Assembly: GCA_937922815.1 (NCBI GenBank)
Contig: CALAJP010000014.1
Span: 1-36,063 of the forward strand
Reading direction: 5' to 3'
Length of the DNA stretch: 36,063 nucleotides
Origin: an uncultured Saprospiraceae bacterium
Lineage (GTDB): Bacteria > Bacteroidota > Bacteroidia > Chitinophagales > Saprospiraceae
The notes beneath the pieces were generated by a model. The model saw nothing but the letters and a program-made list of their open reading frames with translations. It did no database searches and was not told where the DNA came from. Both the position numbers and the translations under genes were made by a program. Each line of letters begins with the position of its first letter. Position 1 is the stretch's first letter. Positions 17,864 through 25,966 of the stretch are shown piece by piece.

Positions 17864-18773
17864 AATTTGATTTTCCTCGTTTGCTAATACTACAAGTGAT
17901 TAATATCTCTAAATTAGCTTCGTTTATCAGTGTTCTAATGTCTTTGATAGAAACGATGATTAGCCGATTGGTTATATTAGTGGTTGATTTTATGATGTGC
18001 AAAGTATCTTCGTCTGTAGCGGAACTCAATAGGTTGTATGGTAGGTCGATAATAGCGGCATCGTACTTTTTTGTAATATCTTTTATGTCTGACCGATATA
18101 TGGTAGATGTATAGCCAAAATGTGCAAGGTTTTCTCTAGCATCTCGGCATACTTTCCAATTAATATCACAGCCATCAATGTCAACTTTTGCAAAACAAGC
18201 TTCTAATATAATCGTGCCCACCCCACAGCAAGCATCTAATAATGTCTGTTTCTTTTTTCCGTTTACGGCTATATTAACTAACGCTTTGGCAATATGTATA
18301 TTTATCGAGTGGCTATAAGATCGTGGCTTTTTGTTATGTTTGTGCCAATCAAAGCTGTTTTTATTCAAAAGACCAAAACACCAAAATTCTTTATAAAAAC
18401 AGAGCCCATAAGTGATAGTTGGGTTATAATAATCTGGATTTCCTTTGATGCTCAGTCCCACATCTTTTAGCTTTCTTAGGCGTTGATCGTATTCCGTTTT
18501 ATCATTATCTAACACTAAATATTCTGCTTTAAAGCCTTCAATACAAATATTTTTTTCTTTTATTTTAGAAATGAGAGTAGTGTAGTCCTTAGAAAACGTA
18601 ATGATTTCGAGCCTTTTTTTTATAAATGCACTGATTGATGGGTCAATATCTATGTCCGAAATAAGTAATTTATCTTTCTCTTCTTGACCGAAAATGGATT
18701 TTGACTCTAATTTACATAAATCGTTAAGTGTTTTGTCGTAACCGAAAAGATATAAGTATTTGTTTAATTGCAT
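17832..18773 (-). CDS. TRM11/UPF0020-type SAM-dependent methyltransferase
   Basis: 313 residues. The N-terminal half (1-150) is a poorly conserved, possibly RNA-binding region. The C-terminal half is a Rossmann methyltransferase: motif I LLDACCGVGTIILEA (about 178-192), an acidic residue after strand 2 (CDINWK, about 202), and the catalytic-type motif DLPYNLLS (about 243-250), the N/DPPY equivalent of amino-methylating enzymes. Proteins of this architecture usually methylate a guanosine in tRNA or rRNA; the exact target cannot be told here. The gene stands alone, convergent with the Crp/Fnr gene. The ATG at 18773 fits the usual start of the family. Confidence 0.82.
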   Translation of the reverse strand: MQLNKYLYLFGYDKTLNDLCKLESKSIFGQEEKDKLLISDIDIDPSISAFIKKRLEIITFSKDYTTLISKIKEKNICIEGFKAEYLVLDNDKTEYDQRLRKLKDVGLSIKGNPDYYNPTITYGLCFYKEFWCFGLLNKNSFDWHKHNKKPRSYSHSINIHIAKALVNIAVNGKKKQTLLDACCGVGTIILEACFAKVDIDGCDINWKVCRDARENLAHFGYTSTIYRSDIKDITKKYDAAIIDLPYNLLSSATDEDTLHIIKSTTNITNRLIIVSIKDIRTLINEANLEILITCSISKRGKSNFARTIWVCEK

Positions 18774-18865
18774 AGAGAGGGAAAATGGTTTTTAATGTTC
18801 TTAAATATATGGATTAGTGAAATTAGAGAAGATCTGTTTTAGTTTACGGCCTTATACAATAGGTA

Positions 18866-18887
18866 TTATTACGAATTGGATTGTATG
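18866..18887 (+). repeat. Dispersed 22-bp repeat, copy 1
   Basis: ttattacgaattggattgta followed by tg. The exact reverse complement occurs at 29885-29906, 11 kb away. Similarity continues weakly past the right end (xxAGAAAAxA in both). It lies between the methyltransferase start and the bestrophin-family stop. Confidence 0.7.
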
Positions 18888-18939
18888 ACAGAAAACATAA
18901 GACAAATAATATTTTCGATATTTGTGGTTACTGAATTTT

Positions 18940-19986
18940 TTACATTAAAACACCGTTTTTGGCTTCAATCTTAGGCGGTAAATTAGTTTCTCCGAGCATT
19001 TCTTTCAAGTCTATTTCAATGGTTCTACACAGAGAAAGCATCGGAATATCATTTGCTAATCCTTCAAAGGGATTTTCGGAATAGTCGCCAATCAATTCCC
19101 AAAAAATAAAAACCCAACCAATAATTACAGTAAAAGGAATAGAAAGCCAAGCACCCCACTCGCTTAAATCATGAAATTCGGTTACTAATGCAAAAGGCAA
19201 TAAAAAGATAAAAATAGCAATAAAAACATGGCTTCCTGTTCCGTATTGCCTAGGTAAAGGAAATTTCTTTATTCGTTCTGCTTTGCCTTGGTGGGTATAA
19301 AAATCATTTAGTATTTTCTGCAATTCCATATGTCGAAAACTATCTATGATATTTTTTTCTTTCATTTCGGCTAAGCTTTGTGATTGGGCATGTATAATTT
19401 GGGTGGCAGTGTTTTGTGCATTTATTAAGCCGCCTATTTCGTTTGCGGGCAGATAATGTTTTAACTCTATTTGCGATATTTCATCGTTAAACAAACCTAC
19501 GCCCCATTTATTTTGCCTTTCCTCTGCTTTTTGCCTTATGTGTTTTCTTTGGTTGATGTGTTCCCATGGAGTAGGGATTAGTAGTTGGCTTCTAAGAGCG
19601 TAAAGCCATGCAATATGGCGATAAATCATTGTTTTTTGTAAAGCTTTTATTGCAGCAGCATCTATTTCGTTTTCTGAAAATCGTGTTGCTGAAAAACTTA
19701 ATAATGAAGCTCCCCACATACGGCTGCTGTTTATTATTGCTCCCCAAATTTTTCTTGCCTCCCAGAGTCGATCATAAGCACTATTGTTTTTAAAACCAAC
19801 ATAGAAGGCAACAGCAGTACCTATAATAGAAACAGGTAGCCAAGGAATCTTGAACCCATCAAAGTCGAAATAGTGTAATAATTCAGTAAAACAGGTAGCT
19901 ATAACAGACCAAAGAAAAAGCCATATTAAGTGTCCTCCCGAAAAACGGAGTATACTTTTTATCGTAAAATTTTTATATATATACAT
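18940..19986 (-). CDS. Bestrophin-family (UPF0187) membrane channel
   Basis: 348 residues. Hydrophobic segments occur near 20-37, 50-66, 253-268 and 280-298. The family signature is GFKNNSAYDRLWEARKIWG (about 64-82), equivalent to the conserved FRTNxAYxRWWEARxxWG segment of bestrophins. A helical cytosolic region lies between the two membrane-hairpin pairs. Bacterial bestrophins characterised so far form pentameric ion channels in the inner membrane; whether this one passes anions or cations cannot be told. The gene is divergent from the aldolase-like gene, with a good -7 promoter element (TATATTTG on the minus strand) 44 bp upstream of the ATG. Confidence 0.92.
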   Translation of the reverse strand: MYIYKNFTIKSILRFSGGHLIWLFLWSVIATCFTELLHYFDFDGFKIPWLPVSIIGTAVAFYVGFKNNSAYDRLWEARKIWGAIINSSRMWGASLLSFSATRFSENEIDAAAIKALQKTMIYRHIAWLYALRSQLLIPTPWEHINQRKHIRQKAEERQNKWGVGLFNDEISQIELKHYLPANEIGGLINAQNTATQIIHAQSQSLAEMKEKNIIDSFRHMELQKILNDFYTHQGKAERIKKFPLPRQYGTGSHVFIAIFIFLLPFALVTEFHDLSEWGAWLSIPFTVIIGWVFIFWELIGDYSENPFEGLANDIPMLSLCRTIEIDLKEMLGETNLPPKIEAKNGVLM

Positions 19987-20029
19987 AGTTACGAGTTTAA
20001 TTGCACATATTCTTAATATATACCAACTT

Positions 20030-20037
20030 CAAATATA
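20030..20037 (-). promoter_or_regulatory. Candidate -7 promoter element for the bestrophin gene
   Basis: TATATTTG on the minus strand, an exact match to the Bacteroidota -7 consensus TAnnTTTG, 43 bp before the start codon. A clear -33 TTTG is missing; TTTA occurs 15 nt upstream. Confidence 0.45.
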
Positions 20038-20128
20038 ACGAATCCTTTGAGCTAAATTTTTATTGAAAAATAGGTGCTCTAGCATAGGAGTAAATAATTT
20101 TTTCTTTTATAATGCTAAGATTGTAACC

Positions 20129-20136
20129 TATATTTG
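20129..20136 (+). promoter_or_regulatory. Candidate -7 promoter element for the aldolase-like gene
   Basis: TATATTTG matches TAnnTTTG exactly, 65 bp before the ATG at 20202. The -33 region has only TTTTAT at about the right place, so the match is partial. Confidence 0.5.
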
Positions 20137-20201
20137 ATAGTAGTACAAACAGATTTGGGATGATATCTGAATAACTAACAAATTAGTAAAAAATAAATAA
20201 A

Positions 20202-21242
20202 ATGGACATTCATTCAAAAATACTTTTCACGGATGATTATTCTGAAGGTTGCCACCCTCGTATTATAGAAGCATTATCGACAACGAACATGAAACAAGAG
20301 AAAGGTTATGGTTGGGATAGCTATTCGATAGAAGCAAAGGAGTTAATTAGACAAAAAATTAATTGTCCCAAGGCTAAAATATGTTTTATTAGTGGTGGTA
20401 CACAAACCAATTTAATTGCAATGGCTGCATTTTTGAGACCTCACGAAAGCGTTATTGCTGCCGAGACAGGTCATATAGCAGTCAATGAAGCTGGAGCAAT
20501 TGAATCTAATGGGCATAAAGTAAATACCATTGTTACTGAGGAGGGAAAGTTAACTCCGAAACACGTTCAACGGATAATAGACGCACATCAAAATACTCCG
20601 CATCAAGTAAAACCTAAATTAGTTTATATCTCTAATAGCACCGAAGTAGGGACTTTTTATACAAAATCCGAGCTAATAGACTTGTACACTTTTTGCCAAC
20701 TGCATGGTTTGTTACTATTTTTAGATGGAGCTAGGTTAGGACATGCTTTGACTGCAGAGGGAAATGATTTAACGATGGCAGAAGTGGCTCAATTTACAGA
20801 TGCTTTTTATGTAGGCGGAACTAAAAATGGAGCATTGCTAGGAGAGGCATTGGTGATTACAAAAGAGGAGTTGAAACTAGATATTGAATTTATCATAAAA
20901 CAGAAAGGGGCTATGTTAGCAAAAGGGCGGTTGATAGGAATTCAGTTTAGAGAATTATTTCGAGATGATTTATTTTTTGACCTGGCTAAAATTGCCAACA
21001 CTCAAGCTAGTCGCATTAAAGCAAATTTTAAAGAACTAGGTTGTAAGTTTTGGAAAGAAACCAATACTAACCAAATTTTTCCTATTCTTCATAATGACGA
21101 AATAGAAAAGTTGAGTAAAGGGTTTGGTTTTAGAGTTTGGAAAAAAATTGATGAAAACCATTCTGCTATTAGAATAATTACATCATGGGCGAGTAGAGAT
21201 GAAGATATAGAAACATTTATTGGGGCTATGAGAAAGAAATAG
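20202..21242 (+). CDS. Threonine aldolase / beta-eliminating lyase family PLP enzyme
   Basis: 346 residues, fold-type I PLP enzyme of the low-specificity threonine aldolase family. Visible parts: SGGTQTNL (phosphate-binding, about 64-71), ETGHIAV with the ring-stacking His91, LDGARLG with Asp175 and Arg178, and GGTKNGALLGE with the PLP lysine K208. It would cleave L-threonine or L-allo-threonine to glycine and acetaldehyde in the cytosol, though some members act on other beta-hydroxy amino acids. Length is normal for the family. It is a single-gene unit with a -7-like element upstream. The hairpin after the stop lacks a T tail on this strand. Confidence 0.92.
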   Translation: MDIHSKILFTDDYSEGCHPRIIEALSTTNMKQEKGYGWDSYSIEAKELIRQKINCPKAKICFISGGTQTNLIAMAAFLRPHESVIAAETGHIAVNEAGAIESNGHKVNTIVTEEGKLTPKHVQRIIDAHQNTPHQVKPKLVYISNSTEVGTFYTKSELIDLYTFCQLHGLLLFLDGARLGHALTAEGNDLTMAEVAQFTDAFYVGGTKNGALLGEALVITKEELKLDIEFIIKQKGAMLAKGRLIGIQFRELFRDDLFFDLAKIANTQASRIKANFKELGCKFWKETNTNQIFPILHNDEIEKLSKGFGFRVWKKIDENHSAIRIITSWASRDEDIETFIGAMRKK

Positions 21243-21244
21243 GC

Positions 21245-21272
21245 AAAAAAAATCCCCCGAAAAAATCGGGGG
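21245..21272 (-). terminator. Rho-independent terminator on the minus strand
   Basis: Stem cccccga / tcggggg with loop aaaaa on the plus strand. On the minus strand it is followed by ATTTTTTTT. On the plus strand the sequence after it (taatacaaaa) is not T-rich. It therefore ends minus-strand transcripts, either from the mutase operon about 350 bp away or from a small RNA in between. Confidence 0.8.
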
Positions 21273-21375
21273 TAATACAAAAACAAAAACTATGAACAAA
21301 CACTCACCCTGAAAAGTGTTTGCGAAGAAATTTCGCTTGCAGGATAAACCATCGAACGATGATAGTTTAATCTTT
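21273..21375 (-). ncRNA. Candidate small RNA or structured 3' UTR
   Basis: Three hairpins follow in series: aaacact/agtgttt (21298-21304 and 21315-21321), gcgaa/ttcgc (21322-21326 and 21332-21336), and catcg/cgatg (21350-21354 and 21357-21361) with outer pairs aaac/gttt. Read on the minus strand they end in a strong intrinsic terminator, the layout of a small RNA. The family is not recognised and no promoter was found. Confidence 0.3.
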
Positions 21376-21484
21376 TAATGTTAGTATGTTGTTAAATCTT
21401 CCTGCTATTTTACATTAATACAATCATTATACCAAAAGCAAAATTTGTCTTAACAACGGGATAAATTTAAGTTCTTCATGAAGT

Positions 21485-21500
21485 TAATGTAATTACATTA
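21485..21500. repeat. Perfect 16-bp palindrome
   Basis: taatgtaattacatta reads the same on both strands. It lies between two convergent genes, an unusual place for an operator unless a promoter for a small RNA is nearby. Confidence 0.6.
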
Positions 21501-21621
21501 CTACAAAATAGTGACAGGGATAATATTCTACTGAATCGAATAGATGTTTAGTAATCAAAAAAATACGCATAACAATCTAATGCCGTCAATAGATATATGT
21601 GACATTTGTTCAATGTGAAAT

Positions 21622-23688
21622 TCATTTTTGGTAATAAGCAAGCATGACGGAAAGGATAGAAACAGCGGCTTCTGCAACGACAGTACCTGGTCCAAAAACC
21701 CCTAAAACACCCATGTCAAAAAGCTTTTCATAATCTTGTTTAGGAATAACTCCTCCAACGACGATTAAAATATCGGGTCTGTTTAATTTCTTTAACTCAG
21801 CAATAGTTTCAGGAACTAAGGATAGGTGGCCAGCAGCAAGGGAACTGATACCAACAATATGAACATCATTTTCTACCGCTTGTTTTGCAATTTCTTTAGG
21901 AGTTTGAAACAGTGGAGATAAATCCACATCAAAACCAATATCGGCAAAGCTACTAGCTACAATTTTAGAGCCACGGTCATGACCATCTTGCCCTAACTTT
22001 GCAACCAAAATACGAGGTTGCCTACCTGCATGGCTAGCAAATTCTTTACTTAACTGTCGGGCTTTATTAAACTGTTCGTTCATATTTAGGTGTTGACTAT
22101 AAACCCCAGTTACTAGATTGGAAGTGGCTTGGTACCGACCAAAAACTTTCTCTAATGCCATTGATATCTCACCTAATGTCGCTCTTTTTTTTGCACATTC
22201 AATGGCCAATTCAAGTAGATTCCCTTGCTCTTTAGCAGCTTGTTCTAAATTTTTGAGACTATCTTGGCAATCCAATTCATTTCTATTTTTCTTAATGGTT
22301 TGGAGTTTATCAATTTGTTCTTCTCTTACTTTATTATTATCAATATTTAGGATGTCGAATTGGTTTTCTTTCTCAGGCGGAAAAATATTAACGCCGATAA
22401 CAAACTCATTTTTATTATCAATCTGAGATTGTTTAATAGTAGCAGCTTCTTCTATTTTCATTTTTGAAAATCCTGTTTCTATAGCTTTTACCATTCCGCC
22501 CATTTTTTCTATTTCATTCAAAACTTTCCATGTCTCTGAAATAAACGTGGCGGTTAATTGTTCAATCTGTTGAGAACCAGACCAAGGGTCGATGACAGAA
22601 GTAAGACCGAGTTCTGTTTGTAAAACCTTTTGAGTGTCTCTAGCTATCCGAGCCGAAAAAGGGGTCGGTAAAGCAATCGCTTCATCAAATGAATTTGTAT
22701 GCAAGGATTGTGTGCCTCCTGCTATGGCAGACATCGCTTCAATGGTAGTTCTGGCTATATTGTTCAATGCAGATTGTTCCGTTAAGGAATATCCGCTTGT
22801 TTGAGAATGTGTTCTTAACGCTTGAGCTTTAGGGTTCGTAATTCCTATGTTTTTGGTTAAAGTTGCCCAAATAACACGAGCTGCCCTCATTTTTGCTATT
22901 TCTTCTAGCGAATTCATTCCAATTCCCCAGAAAAAAGAAAATCGTTTTACGAAATTATTAACATCGAGTCCTGCATTTTTTCCTGTTTTAATATATTCTA
23001 CACCATTGGCTAAGGTAAAAGCAAGTTCTAGATGAGGAGGTGCTCCTGCTTCATGAAGATGATAACCGCTAATAGAAATGGAATTGAACAAGGGCATGTT
23101 TTTGCTGGTATATTCAAAAATATCAGCAATGATTCGCATCGACTCTTTTGGGGGGTAGATGTACGTATTTCTAACAATAAATTCTTTAAGAATATCATTC
23201 TGAATAGTTCCCCTCAGTTGTTCCGTTGATACGCCTTGTTCTTGTGCTGCAACTATGTAAAATGCCATTATGGGTATTACAGCCCCGTTCATCGTCATGG
23301 AAACAGACATTTTATCTAGAGGAATCTGGTCGAAAAGAATTTTCATGTCTTCAACGGAATCTATTGCTACGCCAGCTTTCCCTACATCGCCTGTTACTCG
23401 AGGATGGTCAGAATCATAGCCTCTGTGGGTAGCCAAATCGAAAGCTATGGAAAGCCCTTTTTGTCCATTTTTTAGATTATTTCTATAGAAATTATTACTT
23501 TCTTTGGCTGTTGAAAAACCTGCGTATTGGCGAATAGTCCAAGGCTTGTTAGCATACATACTGGAATAAGGCCCGCCTAAGTATGGTGGGATACCTGCTA
23601 CACTTTTTGAAAATAAATGTGTATTAGAATTACTTTTTGATTGTTTATTTGGGTTTAATTGATTTCTTATCTCTTGCTTCCAATCCAT
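21622..23688 (-). CDS. mutB: Methylmalonyl-CoA mutase, catalytic large subunit
   Basis: 688 residues. The catalytic barrel (about 30-540) has [15 protein letters not shown] and [15 protein letters not shown], as well as [10 protein letters not shown] with the active-site His near 210. The B12-binding domain (about 556-688) has the base-off ligand motif DGHDRGS (His570), then SSLAAGH and VVGGVIP. It interconverts methylmalonyl-CoA and succinyl-CoA with adenosylcobalamin in the cytosol. The small subunit, usually directly upstream, is absent from this window. The gene is instead 43 bp downstream of a CBS-domain gene and appears to be the last gene of that operon. It is slightly shorter than typical large subunits (about 710). 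A related acyl-CoA mutase is possible but the barrel reads as methylmalonyl type. Confidence 0.92.
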   Translation of the reverse strand: MDWKQEIRNQLNPNKQSKSNSNTHLFSKSVAGIPPYLGGPYSSMYANKPWTIRQYAGFSTAKESNNFYRNNLKNGQKGLSIAFDLATHRGYDSDHPRVTGDVGKAGVAIDSVEDMKILFDQIPLDKMSVSMTMNGAVIPIMAFYIVAAQEQGVSTEQLRGTIQNDILKEFIVRNTYIYPPKESMRIIADIFEYTSKNMPLFNSISISGYHLHEAGAPPHLELAFTLANGVEYIKTGKNAGLDVNNFVKRFSFFWGIGMNSLEEIAKMRAARVIWATLTKNIGITNPKAQALRTHSQTSGYSLTEQSALNNIARTTIEAMSAIAGGTQSLHTNSFDEAIALPTPFSARIARDTQKVLQTELGLTSVIDPWSGSQQIEQLTATFISETWKVLNEIEKMGGMVKAIETGFSKMKIEEAATIKQSQIDNKNEFVIGVNIFPPEKENQFDILNIDNNKVREEQIDKLQTIKKNRNELDCQDSLKNLEQAAKEQGNLLELAIECAKKRATLGEISMALEKVFGRYQATSNLVTGVYSQHLNMNEQFNKARQLSKEFASHAGRQPRILVAKLGQDGHDRGSKIVASSFADIGFDVDLSPLFQTPKEIAKQAVENDVHIVGISSLAAGHLSLVPETIAELKKLNRPDILIVVGGVIPKQDYEKLFDMGVLGVFGPGTVVAEAAVSILSVMLAYYQK

Positions 23689-23731
23689 TCGTTGAGGTTT
23701 ATTGGTAATGAATATAGAAGATAAGAAAAAT

Positions 23732-24391
23732 TTAGATACTTAAATAATTCATTAGCGAATCATACCTATTTTGAATTATATCCATATACTCTTTTTCTTG
23801 GAATGTTGCCTTGATTTTATATTTAAACCGCTCGAAAGTACCTAGTATAGTTCTTAGGTTTAGGGAATTTATTTTGATGGTAACTTCCAATACTTCTTTA
23901 CCCATAGGGGAGGTAATATGAGAACTTAGTAATAACATTCCTTCGGATTCAACTATTCTAGAAATTTCTGTTAAAGAATAATCTCGTCTATTAATTTCTA
24001 AAATAATAATGCTTCCTGACTCGCTAAAAGATGCCGAGGCTGCAAAAAACTTAACAATATTAGTTTGGGTGACCGTTCCGATATAATGTTTGTTGGCATC
24101 AATGACAGGGATGATGGTTAATTCGGATTTGCTCATCATCGATAAGACTTCGTATAGGTGGTCTGAATTGGCAACAAACCCTCTTCTCAAACCTATTTGG
24201 TACGTTTCTATAGCTTTATCAATATCGAATTGAAGAATATCATCTTCTGAAATTACGCCTAATAATTGATTGTCCTTAACGATAGGAAGGTGGGAAAGGT
24301 TATAATCTTCCATAATTGTCAAAGCATCGGAACCTGTATCGGTAACTTTTAAAGGCACTATTGAATAGTCGATAAGTTGTTGAGCGTTCAT
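23732..24391 (-). CDS. CBS-domain protein with an ACT-like C-terminus
   Basis: 219 residues from the ATG at 24391. A longer frame reaches 24490, but its first 33 residues are not domain-like and would overlap the upstream gene. Two CBS motifs: about 1-60 ([20 protein letters not shown], then ISEDDIL) and about 70-125 ([19 protein letters not shown], then TQTNIVKF). Residues about 130-215 form an ACT-like alpha/beta segment ([20 protein letters not shown]). Such proteins bind adenine nucleotides and act as sensors or modulators; the partner is unknown. It lies 61 bp after the TM2/TPR gene and 43 bp before the mutase gene, in the same apparent operon. Confidence 0.85.
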   Translation of the reverse strand: MNAQQLIDYSIVPLKVTDTGSDALTIMEDYNLSHLPIVKDNQLLGVISEDDILQFDIDKAIETYQIGLRRGFVANSDHLYEVLSMMSKSELTIIPVIDANKHYIGTVTQTNIVKFFAASASFSESGSIIILEINRRDYSLTEISRIVESEGMLLLSSHITSPMGKEVLEVTIKINSLNLRTILGTFERFKYKIKATFQEKEYMDIIQNRYDSLMNYLSI

Positions 24392-24452
24392 AGCCAAAAT
24401 TTGAAAGTCAAAGAATCTTACATTTGTTAACGAAAAAAACTCAAAAAAGGTA

Positions 24453-25196
24453 TCAACCTTGGTTAAGTATTTTTTGTTTTTGTATATCAAACTCAGTTTC
24501 GGTAAGTACGCCGTTTTCTCTTAGTTTACTTAGTTTTTCTAATTCAGCGAGAAAATCCTTTGATTGTGCTGGCGTGTTTTGACTTCCTTGCGAAATTAAG
24601 CTATCAAATTCGGGTTGTATCCTCAAGTATGCTAATTTTTCGTCTAATTGAATTTCATTTATACTTTTTCCATTATCGATTGCCATATCTGCATGATAAA
24701 GAGATTGTTTTGCATCTTCTTTTAGGCTATAAACTTGAGCCAATGCAAAATGTGTTTCTGGGTCTTCGGGAGCTGTTTTTAGAACTTCTAAGTATGTGAC
24801 TAATGCTTTGTCCAAATCATAGTTTTCTAAATATTGTTTAGCTAATTCTAATTTTGTATTATCTCGTTTAATGGTTTTACGTTTGATTTTTTTCTTTTTC
24901 TTTTTCTTTTTTATCTCATCTTCAAAGTAACCTCTGGCTTGTGCTTTTTTATCATTTTTATATTCGTTTAGGTTTCTACCATAGCGACTATAAAAAAAAT
25001 CTTTGTTGTATCTATAATCAAATTCCATTTGATCTTCTGTGATAAAAAGAATGGTATCAATGAGACTTATTATAGCTGCAATAGGGAAAAATATCAGATA
25101 AATGACACCTAAAAGATACTGTTTTAAATAAAAGCGGTGTACTCCTAAAAAACCAAAAAAGAAAGCCAGTATTGCCGCTGTATATTTATTCTTCAT
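24453..25196 (-). CDS. TM2-domain, TPR-like and SHOCT protein
   Basis: 247 residues from the ATG at 25196, which puts the TM2 domain at the N-terminus as usual. A TTG at 25259, directly after the upstream stop, would add 21 residues. Residues 1-55 are a TM2 domain (FFFGFLGVHRFYLKQYLLGV). A very basic stretch (KKKKKKKIKRK) lies near 97-107 at the cytosolic face. TPR-like helices occupy about 115-190 (LENYDLDKALVTYLEVLKTA, PETHFALAQVYSLKED). The last ~33 residues are a SHOCT module (LSKLRENGVLTETEFDIQK). It is a clear paralogue of the upstream gene in the TPR and SHOCT parts. Function unknown; a membrane scaffold is an inference. Confidence 0.82.
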   Translation of the reverse strand: MKNKYTAAILAFFFGFLGVHRFYLKQYLLGVIYLIFFPIAAIISLIDTILFITEDQMEFDYRYNKDFFYSRYGRNLNEYKNDKKAQARGYFEDEIKKKKKKKKIKRKTIKRDNTKLELAKQYLENYDLDKALVTYLEVLKTAPEDPETHFALAQVYSLKEDAKQSLYHADMAIDNGKSINEIQLDEKLAYLRIQPEFDSLISQGSQNTPAQSKDFLAELEKLSKLRENGVLTETEFDIQKQKILNQG

Positions 25197-25259
25197 TTCT
25201 AAATGTATGTTTTTTGAAAATTCTCTTAAAGGGATATATTTAATAACACTTTGATTCAA

Positions 25260-25931
25260 CTATTGTTCCTTTAACAAACGCTCTTTTTGCTGAACAAATT
25301 CTAATTCACTCAAAACACCTTCTGTTCTTAATTTTTGTAAACGTTCTAATTTTGCTAATAAACCTTCTTCGAATCGAGGTGCGAATTTGTACCCATTATC
25401 AACATAAGATTCGTATTCAGGCTGAATTCTTAAATAAGACAGTGCATCGTGAGTTTTTATTTTCTCAAAATCATCAAATCCATTTACAATAGCACCGTTT
25501 AGGTGTTCGAGTGACTTTTCTCCATTTTCAATTAAGGAATAGCAACAAGCCAAATTGAAATGAGGAGCGGGGTCACTAGCTGAAATATCCAACACTTTTA
25601 AGAAACAACTTATCGCTTCATCATAATCAAATTCTAAAAAAGCAACTTTGCCCTTATTCATTAATTTTTGTTTTTCGCTTACTGTTGTTTTTTTGTTTTT
25701 CTTAGGCTTGGTATATTTTCTTTCGGCTCGTTGTTTTTTCTTAAAACGTCCGCCTGTTTTTAGGTTTTCTTTTTCCTCGTTTAGTTCGTAGGCTTCGTAA
25801 AAGTTTTTAAGTGCTAATCCAACGAATAATAATTGTAAAAAGAATGTACCACTAAAGATACTCAGCCCTATGATAAGTAGGATGCCGCCCGAGACTACTT
25901 TATTTTTTATTTTCTTTTTTAGTTCTTTCAT
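25260..25931 (-). CDS. Membrane-anchored TPR-like and SHOCT protein, paralogue of the next gene
   Basis: 223 residues. An N-terminal hydrophobic hairpin (about 13-42) replaces the TM2 domain of its neighbour, followed by a Lys-rich linker (60-85). TPR-like repeats occupy about 88-170 (GKVAFLEFDYDEAISCFLKV, PAPHFNLACCYSLIENGEKS). The stretch YLRIQPEYES matches YLRIQPEFDS in the neighbour. The C-terminal SHOCT module reads LERLQKLRTEGVLSELEF. The shared TPR and SHOCT order shows a tandem duplication in which one copy changed its membrane anchor. It starts 35 bp after the phosphatase gene. Function unknown. Confidence 0.8.
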   Translation of the reverse strand: MKELKKKIKNKVVSGGILLIIGLSIFSGTFFLQLLFVGLALKNFYEAYELNEEKENLKTGGRFKKKQRAERKYTKPKKNKKTTVSEKQKLMNKGKVAFLEFDYDEAISCFLKVLDISASDPAPHFNLACCYSLIENGEKSLEHLNGAIVNGFDDFEKIKTHDALSYLRIQPEYESYVDNGYKFAPRFEEGLLAKLERLQKLRTEGVLSELEFVQQKERLLKEQ

Positions 25932-25966
25932 TTAAGTTTTATTTTACCTCTTTCTTCAAAAATAAC

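Larger units (their letters stand above)
21243..21621. other. Structured intergenic region between two convergent genes
   Basis: 379 bp. From left to right: a terminator active on the minus strand (21245-21272), three consecutive hairpins (21298-21361), AT-rich sequence, and a perfect 16-bp palindrome (21485-21500). The terminator and hairpins read together as a possible minus-strand small RNA or a long 3' UTR of the mutase operon. No TAnnTTTG match is seen on the minus strand within the region. Confidence 0.5.

Noticed and set aside
24392-24490. Upstream start for the CBS protein
   Set aside because: The extra 33 residues overlap the preceding gene and look like translated intergenic AT-rich sequence.
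24880-24920. Repetitive cttttt tract as a possible simple-sequence repeat
   Set aside because: It encodes the Lys-rich linker after the TM2 domain and is irregular; explained by protein composition.
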